From SAR202 cluster bacterium AC-647-N09_OGT_505m (lineage in GTDB: Bacteria > Chloroflexota > Dehalococcoidia > UBA2985), in contig VEXC01000003.1 in the NCBI GenBank assembly GCA_009391225.1, positions 1 through 64,000 on the forward strand: a DNA stretch of 64,000 nt. Direction: 5' to 3'. Positions 18,060-25,176 of the stretch are shown in pieces (the stretch's first letter is position 1; each line of letters opens with the position of its first letter). The translations under genes were made by a program, and so were the position numbers. The notes below the pieces were generated by a model. That model worked only from the letters and a program-made list of their open reading frames with translations, was not told where the DNA came from and made no database searches.

Positions 18060-18522
18060 CTAGCTTGAGTCTGACTCAGTAGACGGCTGAGTCTGGAGTT
18101 GACTCGCCGGAACAACAACTGGCCTCAGGAAGTAGAAGAGAACCAGGCTCAGGTAAAGTGGGTAAGCCACAACTTCCACCAACGATGGATTGCCATTATA
18201 GCCTAAGAAGCCATTCAGGAAACCCCCTACTGTGCTCTTCTCATCTAGGAAAGAATTCATATCCCAGATGTGCTCAACGAATATGGGCAAATACCCTGCT
18301 TCCTGTAACTCGTGAATACCGTTGGCAAGGAGTCCCGCGGCGAAAACAATAAGGGGTATTCCAATGATACTGAAGAACTTGCCCAAGTTGATGGAGCGGG
18401 TCCCCAAACACAAGAAACACCCAAAGAAAATAGCACCCATCAGCCCCAAGAGGCCACCGATGAAAGTCTCCGCGGGAAGTGCCCCCCGTCTTGGAAGCGC
18501 AGAAGAGGAAAAGCGCCCACAT
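18060..18522 (-). pseudogene. FTR1-family iron permease, truncated and frameshifted
   Basis: The last ~130 codons (18060-18449) encode the conserved FTR1/EfeU C-terminus: a FAAGLLANGIHELQEAG helix, WDMNSFLDEKS, FLGYNGNPS and a final helix. The preceding segment MWALFLFCASKTGG (from 18522) is in another frame. Dropping one A from the AAA at 18463-18465 would join them through GDFIGGLLGLMGA. A stop codon lies just before that, and the N-terminal part with the REGLE iron-binding motif is absent. The gene is therefore a relic of a ferrous/ferric iron permease. It faces away from the DtxR-type regulator 47 bases away, which suggests it was once its target. Confidence 0.75.
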
Positions 18523-18569
18523 CCTTGACTTGGCTGTCAGTGGGAGCTATGTTGGGGGCGGGGTAAGTA

Positions 18570-19319
18570 ATGGTCAGAACCAACCGAGATATCAAGACCA
18601 AGAGAGAGCCGGCTTCAGTGTCAGTTAAATCAGAGCGCCTGTCTCCGGTGGCAGAGAACTACCTGTTGTCCCTGTACGTGATGGGAGAAGAGGGACTACG
18701 TGCCACCGCCGGCCAACTTGCAGAGCACTTGAGGGGCCTTCCTGCCGGAGAAGGCCTAGGCACCTCTCTGCCGTCTGTGCTAGGCATGCTACGCAGGATG
18801 GCCAGAGAGGGATTGCTGGAGTTGACCCCTAACAAGGAGGTGAGACTAACCTCCAGCGGGGTAGTCCAGGCTGAGGGAATGGTACGACGGCACAGGCTAG
18901 CAGAGAGAATGGTGGTGGACCTGCTGGGTCTAGAACTCCACAAGGCTCACGTGGAAGCACACCGTTTGGAACATGCAATATCTCCAGATTTGGAATCCCT
19001 GATACGTGATAAGTTGGGAAATCCTACAACATGTCCATTCGGAGGCCCTATTCCTGGAAGTGGGTATATACCCTCAGTGGGCCGTAAGCTACTACTAGAC
19101 CAAGCCAAATCAGGTACAAACTATATAGTTGAACGCGTACCGGAAGAGGATCAGAACTTAATAGTGTTTCTTGTGGAGAAAAATATCCTGCCGGATAAGG
19201 AAATTAAGGTCGTAGAAGCTAGCCCTAGTCGAGGTATAATAACAATCAAAACGGATACTGGCGAAGGGTCCTTGGGTTACGTTGTAGCTGGGCGTATTTG
19301 GGTGAGACTAATCAGCTAA
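18570..19319 (+). CDS. DtxR/MntR-family metal-dependent transcriptional regulator
   Basis: The 249-residue protein has an N-terminal winged helix (about 24-95, YLLSLYVMGEE then VLGMLRRMAREGLLEL), a dimerisation/metal domain with EAHRLEHAISPDLE and the CPFGGPIPG motif (about 125-160), and a C-terminal FeoA/SH3-like domain (about 175-249). These are the DtxR/IdeR landmarks, including the Glu/His metal ligands. Such proteins repress iron or manganese uptake when the metal is bound. Its length fits the three-domain form, with about 20 extra basic residues at the N-terminus. Adjacent divergent gene is a dead iron permease; the Fe3+ ABC operon and VIT1 protein in this window are possible remaining targets. 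Confidence 0.92.
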   Translation: MVRTNRDIKTKREPASVSVKSERLSPVAENYLLSLYVMGEEGLRATAGQLAEHLRGLPAGEGLGTSLPSVLGMLRRMAREGLLELTPNKEVRLTSSGVVQAEGMVRRHRLAERMVVDLLGLELHKAHVEAHRLEHAISPDLESLIRDKLGNPTTCPFGGPIPGSGYIPSVGRKLLLDQAKSGTNYIVERVPEEDQNLIVFLVEKNILPDKEIKVVEASPSRGIITIKTDTGEGSLGYVVAGRIWVRLIS

Positions 19320-19404
19320 TTAGAGACTCTATTGTGGCAAAAGGCGGGCGACCCCATACGCTGGAACGCTTTGTCCAGCATGTTATTCTAGAGCAAGTTC
19401 ATGA

Positions 19405-19485
19405 CGTTTAGGGGTCCACCAGGGGATTAGAGATAACCTGGGAGGCATGGGCGCATGTCCCCAGAAGAAGCGGTTGTTGTGTGGC
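19405..19485 (+). repeat. GGGGATTAG / GCGGTTGTTG repeat copy
   Basis: GGGGATTAGAGATAACC then, after ~35 bases, AGAAGCGGTTGTTG. The same two blocks in the same order occur at 16268-16315 just upstream of tRNA tail copy 3. Here no tRNA part follows; a broken ADP-ribosylglycohydrolase-like frame overlaps. Confidence 0.4.
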
Positions 19486-19715
19486 TAGCACATAGTTTGC
19501 ACACCATTTGTACACCGACCCAGAGCGACAGGATTGGTAGCATTGCGAGACAAAGCATGGGAGCGGTAATGGACTTTGAGTCTATTCCCGACAGATGGAT
19601 ACAACGCCTCCAACTGATTGATACCATCGAGGAAATGGCTCTTGACTTCAATGGATCCATCACAGGACCAGAAAGGAACAAACTCCACCGAGTTTATGGA
19701 AGTATGGCGGAATGA
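19455..19715 (+). pseudogene. C-terminal remnant of an ADP-ribosylglycohydrolase-like protein
   Basis: The 86-residue frame resembles the end of the DraG/ARH family: a SPEEAVVVWLAHS helix, then SDRIGSIARQSMGAVMDFES in place of the usual D-T-D-x-I-G-A-I-A-G-x-L-x-G-A metal-binding stretch, then IPDRWIQRLQ, a family hallmark. The first aspartates of the magnesium site are degraded (QSDR rather than DTDS) and the ~200 residues before it are absent, so it cannot be a working hydrolase. Its stop overlaps the start of the next frame (ATGA). The assignment rests on this short similarity only. Confidence 0.45.
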
Positions 19716-19930
19716 TCAGGGATTCGTCATATCCCAGATACCGTGTAATTAAGGCTGTCGACATCTTCTACGACGGCTTGCTCAAGATTCAACTAATCCA
19801 AGACGCTATAACGAATATCGCAGCCGACGTGATTCTCAGCTCGGCCGACACCGAGTTGTCCATTCGTGTAGGTGTGTTCAAGAGGATAATCGAGCGAGGT
19901 GGAATAGAGGAGTACGACCTGAAACAGTAG
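19712..19930 (+). CDS. Short hypothetical protein
   Basis: The 72-residue frame starts at an ATG overlapping the preceding stop codon (ATGA). The product is soluble, with a basic N-terminus and two helices, one around IFYDGLLKIQLIQDAITNIA and one around VGVFKRIIERGG. I recognise no family. It may be a real small gene coupled to the frame before it, or another remnant. Confidence 0.3.
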   Translation: MIRDSSYPRYRVIKAVDIFYDGLLKIQLIQDAITNIAADVILSSADTELSIRVGVFKRIIERGGIEEYDLKQ

Positions 19931-19962
19931 CTCAAACATAGCCCGCGTCTCACATAGCCGCC

Positions 19963-20045
19963 CCTGCTCTGCAATATCCCTTTGACGAATTATAATTGGG
20001 ATAGGGTTCCTCTGTGGAGCAATGAGATGAAGCTAAAGTCCATCC
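19963..20045 (+). repeat. Dispersed GAATTATAATTGG repeat with conserved flank
   Basis: TTTGACGAATTATAATTGGG, then ATAGGGTTCC, then GAGCAATGAGATGAAGCTA. The left flank matches 5641-5692 and the right flank (GAGC-A-GA-ATGAAGCTA--TCCAT) matches 23455-23485, so the unit is at least 80 bases long. Confidence 0.5.
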
Positions 20046-20105
20046 AGAGAGTTGTCAATCCAGACTGGAGAAGATTCAAAGAGATAGCGGAGGGATGTGC
20101 AAATT

Positions 20106-20276
20106 ATGCTTCGCTTCTGGATAATGGTCCTTGCAATAACTGGCATCGCTGTTGCCCTACTAATGCTTAGTTCCCAACTCATTCAACGTTGGCGCCGACG
20201 GATAGTGATACTTTGGGTTGCAGCGGTGTTTGTGACGGTAATACTGGTAGTGGCTGCGGCAATCTATCACTGGTAG
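20106..20276 (+). CDS. Small two-helix membrane protein
   Basis: A 56-codon frame encodes a helix (about 4-21, LRFWIMVLAITGIAVALLML), a short basic loop QRWRRR and a second helix of valine, alanine and leucine (about 32-52) ending IYHW. The helix-basic loop-helix pattern with no stop over a strongly hydrophobic stretch favours real coding. GGAGGG lies 11 bases before the ATG. No family recognised. Confidence 0.45.
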   Translation: MLRFWIMVLAITGIAVALLMLSSQLIQRWRRRIVILWVAAVFVTVILVVAAAIYHW

Positions 20277-20795
20277 TGGCTCGCCTGGGCTAGAATCCAA
20301 ATCCACAAGTTTCCAGTGAGCCCTCTTACATTTCAAGCGAGGAAGCCTAATCATGATGTGTAGAAGACCACCAACTCTATGTCATGGGTCATATCATGGG
20401 AGGGCCGTAAGGCTAGGAGTTTTCAGGAGGATTAACAAGAAATTAGTGGCACAGTTTACGTTCTAACCAATCCTGCCCTGGAAGGGAACATCAAGATTGG
20501 CAGGACATTGGAACAGCTTTAGTGGGACAGCATTATTCTGGGCAGCGTTACGCGATCCAAGTAAAATGCCTCAGCTGAACCGTACCTGATACGGAAATTG
20601 GCTCATTTCTTGCTTTGTCAGGAAGGAGTGAATTTGATGCTGGCATACTCATTCGCACTACGTATATGACTGGAAGTTAGGAGTTCCCAACTCTAATTGA
20701 CTCCAAAGGACAAATGGAACACAGTGCTTGAATACACATTGTAATCTAGCCTGAGCAACGATATGCACGGTCACAATCACAATATGGTATCATTG
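20277..20795. other. Intergenic stretch, no gene seen
   Basis: About 520 bases without a convincing frame. A degenerate copy of the CTAGGAG repeat block occurs near 20385-20420. Confidence 0.4.
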
Positions 20796-20879
20796 TCAGC
20801 GGAAGTTGCTTAGATTAGATTAACGGATAATATATCTACGTCAGCGGAAGTTGCTTAGATTAACGGATAATATATCTAC
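20796..20879 (+). repeat. Two-copy tandem repeat upstream of an MFS gene
   Basis: Units of 44 bases (20796-20839) and 39 bases (20841-20879) are identical apart from an AGATT duplicated in the first. Each reads TCAGCGGAAGTTGCTTAGAT and ends GGATAATATATCTAC. Too few copies and no spacers for a CRISPR; a recent slippage duplication fits. Confidence 0.85.
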
Positions 20880-20921
20880 TGACAGAACACAACGAGATAA
20901 ATCTGGAGAGAGCAGGTATCA

Positions 20922-22292
20922 GTGGACCCCGCCCCGTCAAACAAACCTCCGTCGCATAGAGGACAGGACCTCTCAGGTAAACATGACTCTCGCGGGCCTC
21001 GACGAGTGTTTTACGGATGGTACGTGGTCGCGGCAGCTACCTTAGCCAGCACGATACAATCAGCTGTATTCAATGTGGGAGCTCAGGCTCTAGTCCTTCC
21101 TTTGGTTCGAGAGTTCAACGTGACCCGAACTGCAGTGTCCTTTGCATTCTCTCTTAGACGGCTTGAGGGAGGACTTACAGGACCAATCGAAGGATACCTA
21201 ATCCACTGGATTGGCCCACGCAAATACATGGTGATTGGGTGGGTTATATTTGGATTGGGCCTTGTAGCAACTGGCCTGTGTCAGAACATCTACCAGTTCT
21301 ATATAGCATTTCTCCTTGTCACGTTGGGGCAAAGTGTAGCTGGTTTTCTCCCCATCGTGACAGTGTTAATCAACTGGTTTGACCGATGGCGAGGCCGAGC
21401 CATTGCAATCTACCAACTTGGTGGAAGCTTCGGGGCTGTGCTGGTCCCGGTATTAGCATGGTTCATACTCAATGCCGGATGGAGACAAACCATGATTGTC
21501 GTCGGCATTGCCGTAATAATCATAGGAATCCCCATAGCTTTGGCCATGCGTCCACATCCGGAAAGTTATGGGTTTCTCCCAGACGGAGCTGAGTCTGCGG
21601 GCATAGAGGCTGATAGCATTACGGCCGACAATTCTGCTGCTCCTGACGCTGGATTAAGTTTAGATTCGGAGTCCACTATATCTCAAGCGCTCCGAAGCCG
21701 AAACTTCTGGTTTCTGGGCTTTTCACACTCCGCTGGTATTACAGCCTGGGGCGCACTCCAAGTCCACCAGATTCCAGCCTTGGTTGACATAGGCATCAAC
21801 GAACTGACAGCAGCGAGCATTCTCTCATACACTCTGCTAATAGCAGCGGTGGGAAGGCTAATAGGTGGTTTCCTAGGAGATATAGTCGGACCCAAGAAAA
21901 TCACGGCCATTGCCTTTATCACCCAAGGACTTGCGGTAGTTGTCCTGGCCCTTGCTACATCCATGACACACGTAATGATTTTTGCAACGGTTTTTGGCAT
22001 CGCCTTTGGAACTCGAGGGACTCTAATGACTGTGCTACGCGCGGAAGTATTTGGCCGAAGGAATTTCTCACGGCTGGCGGGGTGGATGGATCCCGTCAGC
22101 AGCGTCAGCGTACTAATTAGTCCAATCTTCGCCGCTATGATCTACGATTCAGTTGGGTCATACAAATGGGCGTTTCTCGTTTTGGCAGCAGTCAACGCCT
22201 CTGGCGCTTTATTGCTCATTGGTGTTCGCCTACCGAATCGTAGAGACGCTGCGGAAGGCAATCCGGAGGTAAGTTCGAGTCAGCTGAACTAA
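20922..22292 (+). CDS. MFS transporter, OFA/MCT-like
   Basis: The 456-residue carrier starts at GTG and has twelve helices. It opens with VFYGWYVVAAATLASTIQS, has RRLEGGLTGPIEGYLIHWIGPRK between helices two and three, PESYGFLPDG before the central loop and FLGDIVGPKKITAI between eight and nine. It belongs to the same group as the carriers at 16692, 45676 and 47146. The first ~25 residues are polar and unlike the relatives, so the true start may be later, although no better start codon with a ribosome site is seen. Substrate unknown, probably a small carboxylate. Confidence 0.82.
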   Translation: MDPAPSNKPPSHRGQDLSGKHDSRGPRRVFYGWYVVAAATLASTIQSAVFNVGAQALVLPLVREFNVTRTAVSFAFSLRRLEGGLTGPIEGYLIHWIGPRKYMVIGWVIFGLGLVATGLCQNIYQFYIAFLLVTLGQSVAGFLPIVTVLINWFDRWRGRAIAIYQLGGSFGAVLVPVLAWFILNAGWRQTMIVVGIAVIIIGIPIALAMRPHPESYGFLPDGAESAGIEADSITADNSAAPDAGLSLDSESTISQALRSRNFWFLGFSHSAGITAWGALQVHQIPALVDIGINELTAASILSYTLLIAAVGRLIGGFLGDIVGPKKITAIAFITQGLAVVVLALATSMTHVMIFATVFGIAFGTRGTLMTVLRAEVFGRRNFSRLAGWMDPVSSVSVLISPIFAAMIYDSVGSYKWAFLVLAAVNASGALLLIGVRLPNRRDAAEGNPEVSSSQLN

Positions 22293-22297
22293 CTAAT

Positions 22298-23153
22298 TCA
22301 CAAGCCTTGAAAGAATCTGTAGATTACATCCAGCAATTCCTTTTCACGCCCGTTGTATCCATGGTTAGCACCATCAACCATTTCCACTGTGGTATGAGAA
22401 TAGCCGACCTCCTGGAGTATACGCATAGCCAACCCACATACAGGCAATTCCTCTTCACCACCTATTTCACTCTCCTTGCCTCCGAACACGTATAGCGTGG
22501 GAACTCCTGTGTTAGCTGCATGTGCACTAACACTGTACCTGTTGTCCTTATTGAAACAGTCCACATAGCTTCTCGATGTCCACATTGAACCCCAAGGTAC
22601 TCCTGGCCTAAGAAAAATGTCAGGGTTTCCTTCAGCTATGTTCTTCTCAGACTCCCTATAAGGTCCCGAAAAGCCCTCACCGTGCACATTCACGATTTTC
22701 TCATGGTTATACTCACCCGGTGAAACAGAAACGACCGCAGCAACATTTCCAAAGTGTTCGATAGCTTGAACATAGGTGGCTCTCACAGCACCTCCGCTAT
22801 GACCACCTATCGCGACTTTCTCGTGGCCTCTGCTTTTCAAGAAGTCTAACCAAGCAGCAGCATCTAACCTAGACTCCTCAACCGATTCAAAGGCATAGCC
22901 CATAAGATCCCCCCCCTCTCACTCCTGTGGAGATCATGTCGTGCCCGCGTCGATTTGCAGCCAAGAAAGATACCCCAGCTTCTGAAAACATCGTGCCTAG
23001 CTGGCGGAGGAGGCCACCGTAAAAGTTACCACTGTCTCCATGGAAATACATTAGGGAGTCCACTCCCAAACCAGCATCTCCTTTCGCCTCAAAATACGCA
23101 CCGGACAAAGATATTCCATCGGATGTAGTCACCTCCACCAAATCCACTAACAT
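22298..23153 (-). pseudogene. Alpha/beta hydrolase, split by one base in a C8 tract
   Basis: Two frames together encode one ~285-residue alpha/beta hydrolase. The first (23153 to about 22910) has the HGDSGNFYGG oxyanion region and NRRGHD; the second (to 22298) has the nucleophile elbow GGHSGGA (G-x-S-x-G), the strand PTLYVFGGKES before the acid residue, and GANHGY with the catalytic histidine. The frame changes at the C8 run 22909-22916; with seven bases it reads through RGGDLMGYAFESVEES. All catalytic parts are intact, so the change may be very recent, a phase switch or a sequencing error. Substrate unknown. Confidence 0.75.
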
Positions 23154-23261
23154 AACAAACTCCCAGTTGAAGATACTGGGATCTTACCAGACTAACGACT
23201 ATCTTGCCTGGCCTTGCCAAATCAGCAACATAGACAGAAACTATAGGAACAGGTCGACACT

Positions 23262-23352
23262 TAGAGTCACATGGGGAATTAGGTTCAATTGTGCTGGCAT
23301 GGAGATATATCCTTACTGCCTCACGAGAGCCTTATAAGCCTTAACAGCATCC
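23262..23352 (+). repeat. Mosaic of dispersed repeats
   Basis: TAGAGTCACATGGGGAATTAGG resembles the GGGGATTAGG family, and GCCTTATAAGCCTTAACAGC near 23330 matches 16216-16238. Order of the two is opposite to that at 16216-16300. Confidence 0.45.
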
Positions 23353-23400
23353 CAGCAGCTGGAAGGCAATGCTTCACAGAAAACACTGCTAGTCTGCAGC

Positions 23401-23485
23401 ATACCCCTAATGGGAATTTTAATGGTGTATATGCCATATGGAAGGAAACCCTAAGGAGCGACGATATGAAGCTAGAATCCATACC
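23401..23485 (+). repeat. Dispersed TTTTAATGG-family repeat, diverged
   Basis: GGGAATTTTAATGGTGTA, then GGAGCGACGATATGAAGCTA and GAATCCAT, matching the right flank of the copy at 19963-20045. It lies about 80 bases before the LysR gene. Confidence 0.4.
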
Positions 23486-23565
23486 ACTACTCCTGCTCTG
23501 CATATATGCTGGTCGTTCTCAGGCTAATCTAATAATGAACGGGTACGCAAAGGAAGGACAGTATC

Positions 23566-24483
23566 ATGGAACTATCCCAGGTGGATGTTTTCTTGGAAGC
23601 TGTGGAGCGCGGTAGCTTTCGCCGCGCGGCTGAAGCTCTTCTCCTGACACAACCGTCAGTAAGCACGCGTATTCAACGTCTGGAAGATGAGTTAGGAGTT
23701 CCTCTCTTCCATCGCACGTCCCGGGGAGTCCGTCTGACAGACATGGGTCGAATCTTTTTCCCCTTCGCTCAACGTGCCATGGAATCCTTGCGTCAAGGAA
23801 CGGAGGTGCTAGAAAGTGCCCGACACACCAGCGCTGGCATTCTTAATATGGCAACAGCTCGAGTCATAGGCACCTACGTACTCCCTGGCATTTTGTGGGA
23901 ATTCCAGCAGCAATATCCCGAAACGAACCTTCATATTAAAGTTGGCCAGTCCACCGAAGTGCTTCAGATGGTCTTAGACGAGGAGGTGCAGATTGGTCTA
24001 GCTCGTTACATGCAACACCCTGATGTAGACGCTATTCACCTTTATGACGAAGAGGCTGTCTTAGTAGCTCATCCCGGGAATACGTTTGCCTTGTCTGGAA
24101 CGACGAGCATGCGTGAAGTAGCACAGCAACCTCTCATACTGTACGATCCTGGCAACCCCGGCTCATCCTACTCCACGTTTATTAACGAGTCGTTCCGAAA
24201 CGCTGGTATCACGCCTAAAGTGGAAATGAACCTGGACAGCGTGGAAGCCGTTAAGAATATGGTAGAGCTTGGGTTGGGAATATCTTTCCTACCTCGTAGC
24301 AGCTTGCGCAAGAACCTGGAGAATGGCACCTTGGTTATAATTCCTCTTGCCGAGAGACAGCAGGTATTACTGCCTACTTATGTATTGGTGCGCAAGGGAC
24401 AACACTACAGCCAGACTGTTGTGGCTTTCCTTGAGTTGCTTCACCAGATATACCACGCGGATATCTCCGCATTACAGATGTGA
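23566..24483 (+). CDS. LysR-family transcriptional regulator
   Basis: The 305-residue protein has an N-terminal winged helix-turn-helix (about 3-60: VERGSFRRAAEALLLTQPSV then RIQRLEDELGVPLFHRT) and a periplasmic-binding-like effector domain (about 90-300) with a strand LGLGISFLPRSS near the C-terminus. Length and layout are standard for LysR regulators of the CysB/CbbR group. A ribosome site AAGGAAGG precedes the ATG. It stands alone; the next gene on the same strand, the aldehyde:ferredoxin oxidoreductase, is about 690 bases away across a tRNA tail repeat, so it may or may not be its target. Confidence 0.93.
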   Translation: MELSQVDVFLEAVERGSFRRAAEALLLTQPSVSTRIQRLEDELGVPLFHRTSRGVRLTDMGRIFFPFAQRAMESLRQGTEVLESARHTSAGILNMATARVIGTYVLPGILWEFQQQYPETNLHIKVGQSTEVLQMVLDEEVQIGLARYMQHPDVDAIHLYDEEAVLVAHPGNTFALSGTTSMREVAQQPLILYDPGNPGSSYSTFINESFRNAGITPKVEMNLDSVEAVKNMVELGLGISFLPRSSLRKNLENGTLVIIPLAERQQVLLPTYVLVRKGQHYSQTVVAFLELLHQIYHADISALQM

Positions 24484-24500
24484 GTGGGACTCTGGTGGTG

Positions 24501-24590
24501 TTTTTTAAGAGCTCAGTGGTTCGAGTCCACTATCCTATATCACTATTTTAGGAACTAAGAAGACCAGCAACACAAATCCAGGGGTCTTCT
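24501..24590 (+). repeat. tRNA-Val-tail repeat, copy 4, with hairpin
   Basis: The most diverged copy. Positions 24501-24542 show AAGAGCTC, T arm AGTGG/TTCGAGT/CCACT, acceptor ATCCTATA and CA, then ACTATTTTAGGAACTAAG like copies 2 and 3. A perfect 8-bp hairpin AGAAGACC/GGTCTTCT (24558-24590) follows. It begins only 18 bases after the LysR stop codon, so it may terminate that gene. Confidence 0.6.
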
Positions 24591-25140
24591 TCTCCAAGGA
24601 TTTAGCCCAACTGGAGGGCCCCAAGATTCCTAAGGATAGATAATCGTGGCAGCCTCAGCAAATATAGTGGCGCCTTGCCGTTAAGCACTGCCAAAAGGCC
24701 CGAGCTTTTCATCCGATTTCCCAGGCAACATGGATTGACCTGCTCATTGCCAGTGGTACAAGTCATGGCACGATAGTGGCCCAAGCCACCGCCACTAAGG
24801 AAATGGCGCAGGCTTGTCCCGTGCCCTCAAGTGGCTTAGTATTGTTATTGGTCTCACTATCAGGAGCCAGTACAAGTCAAGGATGGGCTTTCTATGAGAG
24901 CGCATACCCCAGACGGGCTATGATGCGGGGAGAGTTCCATTGCTGATACAATTGGATGAAATGGTTATCTACACAGACTATGAACACACCTCAGACCAGA
25001 GTTTTCAACACTGGGTTGAAGATGTAGCTCTCACTGGGTGATTGCTGGCTCTTGTGAGGTTCGATACAACAACCCAACATTTATCATACATTGGATTGAT
25101 GTATGTGGAGATGCAGAAGGCCATGCGATATGCTAACTAG
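24591..25140. other. Intergenic stretch with decayed coding traces
   Basis: About 550 bases. A start-less open stretch near 24735-24950 (residues such as LLIASGTSHGTIVAQ) and a second near 24950-25040 look like pieces of one or two decayed genes, but I cannot assign them. Confidence 0.3.
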
Positions 25141-25176
25141 ATGCCCCAAGAAATACACTTATCGAGGAGGACGCCA

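Noticed and set aside
20796..20879. CRISPR array
   Set aside because: Only two directly adjoining units of unequal length, no spacers and no cas genes.
1..25000. Integrative element with its own integrase
   Set aside because: No tyrosine or serine recombinase, relaxase or transposase is encoded; only site-like relics are seen.
24735..25040. Small genes between the LysR and AOR genes
   Set aside because: Open stretches lack start codons and ribosome sites and belong to different frames; reported only as decayed traces.
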